Below are positions 32,657 to 40,846 of a stretch of DNA of 43,299 nt, one piece after another. The DNA comes from an uncultured Lachnospiraceae bacterium. GTDB lineage: Bacteria > Bacillota > Clostridia > Lachnospirales > Lachnospiraceae. The stretch lies in assembly GCA_947630695.1 (NCBI GenBank), contig CANRIM010000020.1, positions 1-43,299 of the forward strand, read 5' to 3'. Under the pieces are notes generated by a model. The model was given only the letters and a program-made list of their open reading frames with translations. It had not been told where the DNA came from and did not search any database. Every line of letters begins with the position of its first letter. Positions within the stretch are counted from its first letter, which is position 1. The position numbers were made by a program, and so were the translations under genes.

Positions 32657-33517
32657 ATGAGCAAAAAAGTTTTGGTGATGGGATCCGCCGGCATGGCAGG
32701 ACATCAGATAGCGCTTTATTTAATTGAAAAAGGTTACAGCGTGGTTGGATTCTCCTTAGAACCCAATCCGCTTGTAGATGGAATCGTCGGTGATGCAACG
32801 GATTTTGATTTCGTGAAAAAGGTCATTGAAGACGGAAAGTTTGATTATGTCATTAACTGTATAGGGGTGCTTAATCATTTCGCAGAAAATAATCATGCCG
32901 GTGCAGTTCTGCTGAATTCGTATCTTCCGCATTTTCTTGCGCAGGTAACAAAGAATATGGAAACACGGATCATACATATGAGTACGGATTGTGTTTTTTC
33001 AGGAAAGCAAGGTTCTTATAGAGTAAATGATTTACGGGATGGAGAGACGTTCTACGATCGGACAAAAGCACTCGGAGAACTGGAGGATGAAAAAAATACG
33101 ACGCTTAGAAACTCCATTGTTGGCCCTGATATTAATGAAAACGGGATCGGACTTCTGAATTGGTTCATGAAGCAAAGCGGCAGCATCAACGGATATACGG
33201 GTGCCGTTTGGACAGGACAGACAACGCTCCAACTTGCCAGGACAATGGAGTATGTCATGGAGCATGAGATAACAGGAATATATAATTCTGTTCCACAGGA
33301 GAGCATTACCAAATATGAACTTTTAAAATTGTTTAATCACTATCTCAAAGGGGATGAACTTACAGTAAATCCCGTTGAAGGCGTTTCTCTCGACAAATCT
33401 CTGATTGCGTCAAAGATTGATGGCAGGTATTTGATTCCGGATTACAGAACTATGATAAAAGAGATGTCAGAGTGGATGTTTTCACATAAAGAACTTTATA
33501 AACACTATGATCTGTAA
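32657..33517 (+). CDS. RmlD-like SDR reductase of the UDP-L-FucNAc pathway
   Basis: A 286-residue short-chain dehydrogenase with VLVMGSAGMAGHQIALYL (Rossmann), INCIGVLN, HMSTDCVFSG and YDRTKALGE (YxxxK), resembling RmlD. It lies between FnlA-like and 2-epimerase genes, where E. coli FnlB and S. aureus CapF reduce the 4-keto group. It is much shorter than CapF (about 370 residues) and has no C-terminal cupin domain. The likely job is the same reduction, done without the cupin. Confidence 0.85.
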   Translation: MSKKVLVMGSAGMAGHQIALYLIEKGYSVVGFSLEPNPLVDGIVGDATDFDFVKKVIEDGKFDYVINCIGVLNHFAENNHAGAVLLNSYLPHFLAQVTKNMETRIIHMSTDCVFSGKQGSYRVNDLRDGETFYDRTKALGELEDEKNTTLRNSIVGPDINENGIGLLNWFMKQSGSINGYTGAVWTGQTTLQLARTMEYVMEHEITGIYNSVPQESITKYELLKLFNHYLKGDELTVNPVEGVSLDKSLIASKIDGRYLIPDYRTMIKEMSEWMFSHKELYKHYDL

Positions 33518-33529
33518 AGGATATTTCAT

Positions 33530-34657
33530 ATGAGTAAGCTGAGACTGATGACTATCGTCGGCACACGACCCGAGATAATAAAAATGTCAGCAATTATAAA
33601 GAAAGCTGACAAATATTTTGACCATATACTGGTGCATACCGGACAGAACTATGACTATGAACTCAATAAAGTTTTTTTTGAAGAGTTAGGTCTTAGAGAA
33701 CCGGATTATTATCTTGGCGTAGTGGGTGAAAATCTTGGGCAGACCATGGGAAACGTGATTGCCAAATCATATGAACTCATGTCAAAGGTCATGCCGGATG
33801 CACTGATCGTTCTGGGCGATACAAATTCCTGCTTATGTGTTATCTCTGCAAAAAGGCTGAAAATACCGGTATTTCATATGGAAGCAGGAAACCGGTGCAA
33901 AGACGAAAATCTTCCGGAAGAAGTTATCAGGAGAATTGTGGATGTGACAAGTGATGTCAATCTTTGCTATTCGGAACATGCCAGACGATATATTCTCGAC
34001 ACGGGTGTTAAACCTGAATACACCTATGTTGTGGGGTCACCGATGGCAGAGGTATTGGCAGAGTATGGGAACAGGATAGAACATAGTGACGTACTTGAAA
34101 AATTAGGACTCGATCCGGAAAAGTATATTCTTCTTTCAGCCCATCGTGAGGAGAATATTGATATCGAAGATAACTTTTTCAGTCTGATGCATGCAGTTAA
34201 TGCTATGGCTGAAAGATATGATATGCCCATCCTTTACAGCTGCCACCCGCGTTCAAAGAAATACATTGAAACCCGCGGGTTTAAGTTTGACAGTAGGGTC
34301 ATTCAGCATAAGCCCTTAGGATTCTTTGATTACAACAAGCTTCAGAAAAATGCATTTTGTGTCGTTTCCGACAGTGGAACACTTCCCGAAGAAAGTGCGT
34401 TTTTTCAATATCCCGCTGTGTCTATAAGAACATCAACGGAGCGTCCCGAGGCGATGGACAAGGGCGTATTTACGATGGGAAGTATTACAACAGAGCAGAT
34501 TCTTCAGGCAGTTGATCTCGCTGTTGCTATGCATAAAAACGGTGACGATGCTGCAGGGGTTCCGGCTTATATGGATACAAATGTGAGCACAAAAGTTGTG
34601 AAGATAATACAGAGTTATGTAGGCATCATAGATAAGATGGTATGGAAAAAATGGTGA
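33530..34657 (+). CDS. fnlC: Non-hydrolysing UDP-HexNAc 2-epimerase (WecB/FnlC-like)
   Basis: A 375-residue epimerase with TIVGTRPEIIKMSAII, LVHTGQNYDYELN, GDTNSCL, HMEAGNRCKDENLPEEVIRRIVD, SAHREENID and SDSGTLPEES, the family landmarks in order. By context it acts last in UDP-L-FucNAc synthesis, inverting C2. WecB-type activity on UDP-GlcNAc is possible, but the neighbouring pathway genes favour FnlC. Its 3' end overlaps the acetyltransferase start by 16 bases. Confidence 0.9.
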   Translation: MSKLRLMTIVGTRPEIIKMSAIIKKADKYFDHILVHTGQNYDYELNKVFFEELGLREPDYYLGVVGENLGQTMGNVIAKSYELMSKVMPDALIVLGDTNSCLCVISAKRLKIPVFHMEAGNRCKDENLPEEVIRRIVDVTSDVNLCYSEHARRYILDTGVKPEYTYVVGSPMAEVLAEYGNRIEHSDVLEKLGLDPEKYILLSAHREENIDIEDNFFSLMHAVNAMAERYDMPILYSCHPRSKKYIETRGFKFDSRVIQHKPLGFFDYNKLQKNAFCVVSDSGTLPEESAFFQYPAVSIRTSTERPEAMDKGVFTMGSITTEQILQAVDLAVAMHKNGDDAAGVPAYMDTNVSTKVVKIIQSYVGIIDKMVWKKW

Positions 34658-35232
34658 ACAAATTGCGGTCTGAAAATATAAGCGCAGCTGAATATATTAA
34701 AAGTGATTTCACAAAAATTTGTGCGGGGGGGGGTATAATCACTTTTTTAAAGACCATATTGATTCCTCGAGGAAATGCGCTGGTGTATCAAGTTTGGTTC
34801 CGGTTGCTTCAATCATGCAAGAAGTCTAAGTTAAAAAAATATACGATGGGGATTATCGTATATCTGATAGAGCGGCATTACGAATATAAATATGGGATTC
34901 ATGCTAACACCAATATGTCTGTTGGAAAAGGATTGAACATAGTTCATGGTGATGGAATTTTTTTAAATTGTCAAAGTATTGGAGATGATTTCACTTGTTA
35001 CCCTGGAGTAATGGTTGGTGCTGCAGGCGCTGATTCAAAAAGAAATGGGATTCCTATAATTGAAGATAACGTGACAATATATACCGGTGCCGTTGTAACC
35101 GGAAAGGTAACATTACATAGCGGATGCGTCATAGCGGCAAATGCTTATGTGAATAAAGATGTCCCCGCAGACACACTGGTTGGTGGTTTACCTGCAAAGA
35201 TTATTATCAGAGAAGGAGATAACCATGAATAA
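34642..35232 (+). CDS. Serine acetyltransferase-like O-acetyltransferase with a G9 tract
   Basis: A 196-residue hexapeptide-repeat acetyltransferase of the CysE/WcaB-like group that decorates polysaccharides. An N-terminal helical part (YIKSDFTKI) precedes the left-handed beta-helix (GIHANTNMSVGKGLNIVHGDGIFLNCQSIGDDFTCYPGVMVG) and PADTLVGGLPAKII. Codons for A28-G31 include nine consecutive G (34725-34733). The frame is open as read. One G fewer gives TAA two codons later; one G more leads to a stop after roughly 40 codons. This is the layout of a slipped-strand on/off switch. Acceptor sugar unknown. Confidence 0.88.
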   Translation: MEKMVNKLRSENISAAEYIKSDFTKICAGGGIITFLKTILIPRGNALVYQVWFRLLQSCKKSKLKKYTMGIIVYLIERHYEYKYGIHANTNMSVGKGLNIVHGDGIFLNCQSIGDDFTCYPGVMVGAAGADSKRNGIPIIEDNVTIYTGAVVTGKVTLHSGCVIAANAYVNKDVPADTLVGGLPAKIIIREGDNHE

Positions 35233-35264
35233 TTTTATGTTTTTTCATAGTTACAGAAGGTTAT

Positions 35265-36410
35265 ATGGCTAAAATTCTTATATTAAATCCATTTTATTAT
35301 CCGGGGTTTCGCTCAGGCGGGCCTCAGCAGACAGTAATGAACCTCTGTGATGCTTTTGGATATAACAATGACATTTATATACTTACCCAAAATTGTGATA
35401 TGGGTTGTTCAGACAGTTATGATGTTGAGACGGACAAATGGATTCGGGTTGGAAATGCTTATGTGATGTATCTGCCGCCGAAGGAATATAACATGAAGTC
35501 CATAAAAAGCTATTCACAGGATTTCGATACTTTATACGCCTGTGGGTTGTTTAATAAATGTACAATTCATGCAATTATTCTGCACAGATTTCATCAATCT
35601 CAGAAGCTGTATGTCGCACCAATGGGTGTATTTTCCAAGGGTGCAATTGAGACAAAAGCTTTGAAAAAACGAGTATTCCTGTTCGTGTTTAAATATCTGC
35701 GGATGTTTGAGAATATTACCTGGTCCTTTACTTCAGAAATAGAACTTGCGGAAGCAAGATACGCAATTGGCAATACGATTAAAGAGTATATTATCGCCGA
35801 GGATCTGCCGCGAAAAGTAGATTTTGATGCGTACCTTGCTGGAATTTCGACTCAGGAAGATCAGACGATGGAACCGCTTAAAATGATTTTTCTTTCCAGA
35901 ATTTCTCCCAAAAAGAATCTGGAGTTTTGTGCGGAAGTATTGCGTGAAATCAAAGATATTCAGGTTTGTTTTGATATTTACGGAACAATCGAGAATAAAG
36001 AATACTGGGGAAAGTGCAGGAGACTCCTTGAGGGTTTACCGGATAATATTCATTACCGATACTGTGGTGCAGTAAATGCAGTGGATGTTGTCGATACGTT
36101 TGCAAAATATGATGCGTTTCTGTTCCCGACAAAAGGAGAAAATTATGGACATGTTATTTATGAAGCACTTGCAGCAGGGTGTGTTCCCATTATAAGTGAT
36201 AAGACGCCATGGGTGGATTTGGAAGAAAATGATTGCGGATATGTTTTGCCTCTCAATAATCCATCCGGTTTTGAAAAGGCAATACATCATCTGGTGGGGA
36301 CAAAGGAAAAGGGAAAGTTTAGGGACATAAAAATAAATGCTGTGAAATATGCGCGAAAAAAATATTGGAAGTCAGTAAACGGTTCAGGATATGAAAAGAT
36401 ATTCTGTTAA
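35265..36410 (+). CDS. Glycosyltransferase family 4
   Basis: A 381-residue enzyme. The N-terminal ILNPFYYPGFRSGGPQQTVMNL is typical of GT4 EPS enzymes. The C-terminal half has LKMIFLSRISPKKNLEFCAEVL and FLFPTKGENYGHVIYEALAAGCVPIISD, holding the catalytic E-x7-E (GENYGHVIYE). There is no membrane segment, and it acts in the cytosol on lipid-linked intermediates. ATG 35265 follows AGAAGG. The specificity is unknown. Confidence 0.88.
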   Translation: MAKILILNPFYYPGFRSGGPQQTVMNLCDAFGYNNDIYILTQNCDMGCSDSYDVETDKWIRVGNAYVMYLPPKEYNMKSIKSYSQDFDTLYACGLFNKCTIHAIILHRFHQSQKLYVAPMGVFSKGAIETKALKKRVFLFVFKYLRMFENITWSFTSEIELAEARYAIGNTIKEYIIAEDLPRKVDFDAYLAGISTQEDQTMEPLKMIFLSRISPKKNLEFCAEVLREIKDIQVCFDIYGTIENKEYWGKCRRLLEGLPDNIHYRYCGAVNAVDVVDTFAKYDAFLFPTKGENYGHVIYEALAAGCVPIISDKTPWVDLEENDCGYVLPLNNPSGFEKAIHHLVGTKEKGKFRDIKINAVKYARKKYWKSVNGSGYEKIFC

Positions 36411-36431
36411 TTTGATTTCTTGGAGGTATAC

Positions 36432-37547
36432 ATGGCTTTATCATATTTGGCTGTTCTTGCAGTCATGACGTTATTTGTTTCACCATTTCTAAAGAATGAA
36501 AATAGTGTCATTGGCGTATATAAACAGCGAAAACTTACAATATCTACGGAATCAATATTTGCTTTTGGAGCATATGCGATTTATATCGTTTTTGCAGTGT
36601 CAAAGTCAGTAGAATTCGGTGTAGGCGCTAATGATGCATATTCCTATTATCTTAATTTCACAAACGCTGATTGTTCACTTAAGACATTTTTAACAGAGGT
36701 ATCAACATTTGAACCAGGTTTTTCGTTTGTTGTATGGATGATCAGACAATTCACTGTCAATTACAAATGGGTACTAGGGTTTTGGCATACATTGACATTT
36801 CTACTGACAATGGAATTTTATAAAAAAGTTTACCTGAAAAACAACTATTCATTGGTTGTTTTTATGGGTTTGACATTGTTAATGACGCAGTTCAACACAT
36901 TGAGAATGTCAATCAGTATATCGATTGCGTTGCTTTCATTGCTGACTATGTACGAAAAACGCTGGATAAAAACCGTAATGATTATCTTGTGCGCAATAAG
37001 TATGCATACAAGTGCATTGATCATGATCCCGGTTTTTATAGTTGTATTTATAACGACAAACAGAAACCATTATAAAAAATCTCTGGTTGCTTTATTTTTG
37101 ATAGTAGGAATTATACTCACTACTGCCATGCTTGGAGTGATAAATAAAATTGTACTTAGTACGGACAAAGGTTTGTATGTAGGACATTCTTCTATAGCAT
37201 GGGGTACGGATTTAGCAATAATATTTTTTTCGGTGATAAGTTTTATAAAATTCAATCAGATAAAACAATTGGCCGGAATCAATGAGATTTTAATGATTGC
37301 ATTGCCCGTTGGAATCATTTGTATTCCACTTCAGTTTAACATGTCGGTCATGTATAGAATGCTGTTGTTTTTCCGCCCGATCATGTTTGCGTTAATACCG
37401 TCTATCATTAAGAGTTATAAAGAAAATTCTCCCCAAATAGTGTCTTTAACTATAAGGATTCTCTCATATGGGTATTTGATATCGCAAATATATTCCTTCT
37501 GTACGGAAGAAGTCATTTACTTAAGAGATTATGTAATTTCCAGATGA
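36432..37547 (+). CDS. EpsG/Wzy-type polysaccharide polymerase
   Basis: About 371 residues and very hydrophobic, with roughly ten membrane segments and the EpsG-family pattern FGVGANDAYSYYLNFTN...FEPGFSFVVWMIRQF near the N-terminus, then LRMSISISIALLSLL and CAISMHTSALIMIPVFI. It likely polymerises the flipped repeat units on the outer face of the membrane. The start is ATG 36432 after GGAGG (36422-36426); a TTG 12 bases upstream precedes the ribosome binding site. It pairs functionally with Wzx at 40847. Confidence 0.87.
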   Translation: MALSYLAVLAVMTLFVSPFLKNENSVIGVYKQRKLTISTESIFAFGAYAIYIVFAVSKSVEFGVGANDAYSYYLNFTNADCSLKTFLTEVSTFEPGFSFVVWMIRQFTVNYKWVLGFWHTLTFLLTMEFYKKVYLKNNYSLVVFMGLTLLMTQFNTLRMSISISIALLSLLTMYEKRWIKTVMIILCAISMHTSALIMIPVFIVVFITTNRNHYKKSLVALFLIVGIILTTAMLGVINKIVLSTDKGLYVGHSSIAWGTDLAIIFFSVISFIKFNQIKQLAGINEILMIALPVGIICIPLQFNMSVMYRMLLFFRPIMFALIPSIIKSYKENSPQIVSLTIRILSYGYLISQIYSFCTEEVIYLRDYVISR

Positions 37548-37573
37548 CCCAAGACATGTGGTAGGCCGGTACA

Positions 37574-37795
37574 GTGTTATTTTTTAGAATAATTGTTTCT
37601 GCTTTATCTCACTATGGAAATAATTCAAGCTATGGTGTTTGGAAGAATGATTTTATTAGTCCATATATGCGGTGGATTATTCAGGAATTGAAGCTGTCTA
37701 TATGTTATCGGAATACATCCATATCATTTATAAATCTGTCGAAGACAGAGAATTTGATTATAGTGATGTGAGCGAAAGAGTTTTTTAATTTTGAA
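37574..37795 (+). pseudogene. Decayed coding remnant between wzy and GT2
   Basis: The 316-base gap after wzy holds no intact gene. One frame reads SHYGNNSSYGVWKNDFISPY and then loses sense near the bases for QELK. A second frame continues EAVYMLSEYIHIIYKSVEDR, reaching a stop near 37788. Together they look like one gene broken by a frameshift and truncated at its 5' end. The original family is not recognised. Confidence 0.4.
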
Positions 37796-37863
37796 AAAAT
37801 GAATATGTTTTGGGAAAAAGTTTAATTAGATTCTTAATGCAATTATAAACGGAGAAAGATTTT

Positions 37864-38850
37864 ATGAGCGACGAATTTAGCACTGATGTAAAAGTGAGTG
37901 TTGTAGTTCCTGTATATAATGTTAAATCATATTTGCAACAGTGTGTTGACAGTGTTTTATCACAAACCTATTACAATCTTGAAATAATACTTGTTGATGA
38001 TGGTAGCTCTGATGGAAGTGGGGAGATATGTGATCAATATACTGAAATAGACTCAAGAGTTAAGGTGTTGCATAAAGAAAATGGAGGACTTTCATCAGCA
38101 AGAAACGCCGGGCTTAGCGAATCTACTGGAGAATGGATCTCGTTTGTGGATAGTGACGATTATATAGATGAAAAAATGATACAGTTGCTATTGGAAGGCT
38201 GTATTAATAATCAGGTACTCCTTGCGGCTACAGGTTTTAGAACGTTTGAAGATACTACAAATAAAACATTATTAACTTATCTGCCTGATAAAGAGGAAAT
38301 ATTAAGTTCAAATAAATTTATAGAGCTTATGACTGCTCATAAAGGTCCAAAGTTTTTTGCATGGAATAAGTTATATCATAAAAGTTTGTGGAATCATTAT
38401 TGCTTTCCAGAAGGCAGAAAATGGGAAGATATTGCGATTATTTATAAAATTGCAGATGAATCCAAAAAAGTCGTAATGATGAGAGACGTGTTATATCATT
38501 ATCGACAAAGGAAGAATTCAATAACCCAAGCATCATCTCTCTACATATATACTGATTATGAAAAAAGCGCAAAGGAATTTTTGGATTGGTCTTTGTCAAC
38601 ACACCCTGAATTAAAAGATATAGCAAGTTCGTTTTATTGTAGGTCTTTATTAGATATTATGTATAAAGCAACAAGCTATTCAAATAAGAAGTTTTATAAT
38701 TTGATATGCGACAAATTAATTAACTGTAAAAAGAATATTACAACGAGCAAGTATTTACCAATCAAAGATAAAATTAAAATAAGTCTTATATGTCACGACT
38801 TGTTTTATACTTTATATAGAATTTATTTTAAATTAACTAATAGAGGATAA
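37864..38850 (+). CDS. Glycosyltransferase family 2
   Basis: A 328-residue inverting GT-A enzyme with the standard start VSVVVPVYNVKSYLQQCVDS, LVDDGSSDGS, KENGGLSSARNAGL and the DxD-type metal site FVDSDDYID. A C-terminal region (RKWEDIAIIYKIADES and YHYRQRKNSITQ) holds the ED motif and the usual loop. Similar to EpsJ/CpsI-type enzymes. It adds one sugar of the repeat unit; specificity unknown. RBS GGAGAAAG before ATG 37864. Confidence 0.9.
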   Translation: MSDEFSTDVKVSVVVPVYNVKSYLQQCVDSVLSQTYYNLEIILVDDGSSDGSGEICDQYTEIDSRVKVLHKENGGLSSARNAGLSESTGEWISFVDSDDYIDEKMIQLLLEGCINNQVLLAATGFRTFEDTTNKTLLTYLPDKEEILSSNKFIELMTAHKGPKFFAWNKLYHKSLWNHYCFPEGRKWEDIAIIYKIADESKKVVMMRDVLYHYRQRKNSITQASSLYIYTDYEKSAKEFLDWSLSTHPELKDIASSFYCRSLLDIMYKATSYSNKKFYNLICDKLINCKKNITTSKYLPIKDKIKISLICHDLFYTLYRIYFKLTNRG

Positions 38851-38855
38851 CGATA

Positions 38856-39653
38856 ATGAATAAAGAAAGATTTATGTATAAGCTTATAAGAAAATTATAC
38901 AGAATTTTTATTAAACCTGAGTATTATTATTTGTTGAAACGACAACACAATAGGCGTATTGAAAAATCTATTGCTCAAATTAAAAGATTGAAAAAAAGTA
39001 GTGAAGGAAAACGCTGCTTTATCGTAGGCAATGGACCGAGCTTATTGGTTTCAGATTTGGAAAAATTAAATGATGAGATTTGTTTTGGTAGTCATCGTAT
39101 ATACGAGATATATGATAAAACGACATGGAGACCAACGTATTATTGTGCACAAGATAGCCGATTGATTAAAAAAAGTGCAAAAGATATCAGTAAGATGCAG
39201 ATACAAAATAAATTTATAGGTTTAGAAGAATTAACTTTATATCCTAAAATTAATGACGCAATATATCTAAATATGATATTTGAGGATTTTTATCCAAAAC
39301 TGCCTAATTTCTCTGAAGATGTTTCGTCGTGCTTTTATCAGGGCTATACGGTGACTTATATGTGTCTTCAAATGGCGGTATATATGGGATTTAAAGAAAT
39401 ATATCTTTTAGGAGTGGATCATAATTATTCTGTTAGCAGAAATCCAGACGGTACGATTTCCAAACAGAATGTTTTGGATCACTTTTCAGAAAATGACAAA
39501 ATTACAAATGTTCCGGAACTCTATAAATCTACACTTGCTTATCAGGCGGCAAAAGAATATGCCGAGGCTCATGGTATAAAAATTTACAATGCCACTCGAG
39601 GTGGAAAACTTGAGGTGTTCGAACGAATCAATTTTGAAGAAATTTTTCATTAA
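38856..39653 (+). CDS. DUF115/MAF-like sugar transferase candidate
   Basis: A 265-residue protein with KRCFIVGNGPSL (nucleotide-binding GNGPS loop), RPTYYCAQDSR, YQGYTVTYMCLQMAVYMGFKEIYLLGVDHNYS and a C-terminal IYNATRGGKLEVFERI. These features belong to the DUF115/MAF family, which includes transferases of nonulosonic acids such as pseudaminic acid, and the GNGPS loop is shared with GT42 sialyltransferases. It directly precedes a CMP-sugar synthetase gene, so a nonulosonic acid transferase is a reasonable inference. A lysine- and arginine-rich N-terminus may associate with the membrane. Confidence 0.75.
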   Translation: MNKERFMYKLIRKLYRIFIKPEYYYLLKRQHNRRIEKSIAQIKRLKKSSEGKRCFIVGNGPSLLVSDLEKLNDEICFGSHRIYEIYDKTTWRPTYYCAQDSRLIKKSAKDISKMQIQNKFIGLEELTLYPKINDAIYLNMIFEDFYPKLPNFSEDVSSCFYQGYTVTYMCLQMAVYMGFKEIYLLGVDHNYSVSRNPDGTISKQNVLDHFSENDKITNVPELYKSTLAYQAAKEYAEAHGIKIYNATRGGKLEVFERINFEEIFH

Positions 39654-39762
39654 TAACAAATATAGATGAGAAAAACAGGAGAAGTAAGAATACAGGAACA
39701 TTTATATTGCAATTATGTGATTACATCAAAGTATATTTTATTAATCAAGGAGGAAAATTACA

Positions 39763-40509
39763 ATGAAAGTTTACGCATTACTCACAGGACGTGGAAACAA
39801 TACCTTAAAGGATAAAAATATCCTTGATTGTCTCGGACACCCTGTGCTTTATTACCCTGCAAATGCTGCTTTACAGGCAAAAACTGTGGACAAGTTGTTT
39901 TGTTCGAGCGATGATGAAAAAATTCTTGACGAAGCGCAAAGGTTGGAGCATATCCCAATTAAACGCCCTGCGGAACTTGCGCTGCCGACCAGTCAACACA
40001 TTGATTGTATTTTGCACGCTCTTGGTGAGATTAAAAAGCAGTGTGAGCTGCCTGATGTGCTCGTTGTCACGCTCGCAAACAATGTGACAATTAAATCCGA
40101 ATGGATCGATGACTGTGTGAAAATGATGGAAGAAAATTCTGATTTAACAGCGGTTGTTCCTGTATATGAGGACAACGATCATCACCCTTTGCGTGCAAAA
40201 TCTGTCGGTGAAAACGGTCTTTTGCAGATGTACGAAAAAGGAATCACAGGCAGGGTTTCAACTAACCGTCAGGATTTGCCGAAGTGTTATTTCCTGTCGC
40301 ATAACTTCTGGGCACTACGGGTTGATAATTTACTAAAAGATCCAGCAAATGGTCAGCAGCCGTGGGCTTTTATGGGGAGTAATATAGGCTATTATGAGAT
40401 CGACGAGTCGATAGATATACATAAAGAGGTTGACCTGCTACTCGCAAAAGAGTGGATTAAAATGAATTTCCCACAACTCTCCACGGGGGCGAGTACAACT
40501 ATAGGCTGA
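39763..40509 (+). CDS. CMP-sugar synthetase (acylneuraminate cytidylyltransferase family)
   Basis: A 248-residue NeuA-like enzyme that would activate a nonulosonic acid (sialic, legionaminic or similar) with CTP. The N-terminal LLTGRGNNTLKDKNI is a variant of the LxxRxxSKxLxxKN motif; DKLFCSSDDEKIL, VTLANNVTIKSEWIDDCV and DESIDIHKEVDLLLAKEWI follow. The usual Arg/Ser/Lys pattern near the triphosphate site is altered (GRGNNTLKDKN). No synthase (NeuB) or 2-epimerase dedicated to nonulosonate (NeuC) lies in the window, so the acid must come from elsewhere. The C-terminal tail LSTGASTTIG looks unlike the family and may mark a junction. RBS AAGGAGG. Confidence 0.82.
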   Translation: MKVYALLTGRGNNTLKDKNILDCLGHPVLYYPANAALQAKTVDKLFCSSDDEKILDEAQRLEHIPIKRPAELALPTSQHIDCILHALGEIKKQCELPDVLVVTLANNVTIKSEWIDDCVKMMEENSDLTAVVPVYEDNDHHPLRAKSVGENGLLQMYEKGITGRVSTNRQDLPKCYFLSHNFWALRVDNLLKDPANGQQPWAFMGSNIGYYEIDESIDIHKEVDLLLAKEWIKMNFPQLSTGASTTIG

Positions 40510-40535
40510 TTCTATCTGCTGCCTTCCGAAGGGGT

Positions 40536-40754
40536 GTGTGGCATGCTTTATCCCGGCAAAATCCAACTCCAAGTGCGTACAATGTAAGAATTTTCATGTT
40601 TTTAATGAAAACTTCCTATAAAATATTAGAGAATACTTTCTTGGGGGCAGGTAGGTTGCCTTCTAACCATAGCACGCTTATAAAAGTTGCGTTACTGATG
40701 AAGAAATTGGCAAGAGTTAAGAAGATTGTTGTTAAAGTAAATTTTAAGAATTGA
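40536..40754 (+). other. Unrecognised short frame in the gap before wzx
   Basis: The 337-base gap between the CMP-sugar synthetase and wzx contains an open frame of 72 residues from a GTG, ending KLARVKKIVVKVNFKN. No ribosome binding site or family is recognised. It may be the 3' remnant of a lost gene. No repeats or clear insertion-sequence ends are seen here. Confidence 0.25.
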
Positions 40755-40846
40755 AGAACAAATGTACCCATTTTTCTGCTGTTATTGTGATGATTTATCC
40801 TTTTTTATCAGGTACATAGATGTAAAGCGAGGGTTGGAATCATTGA

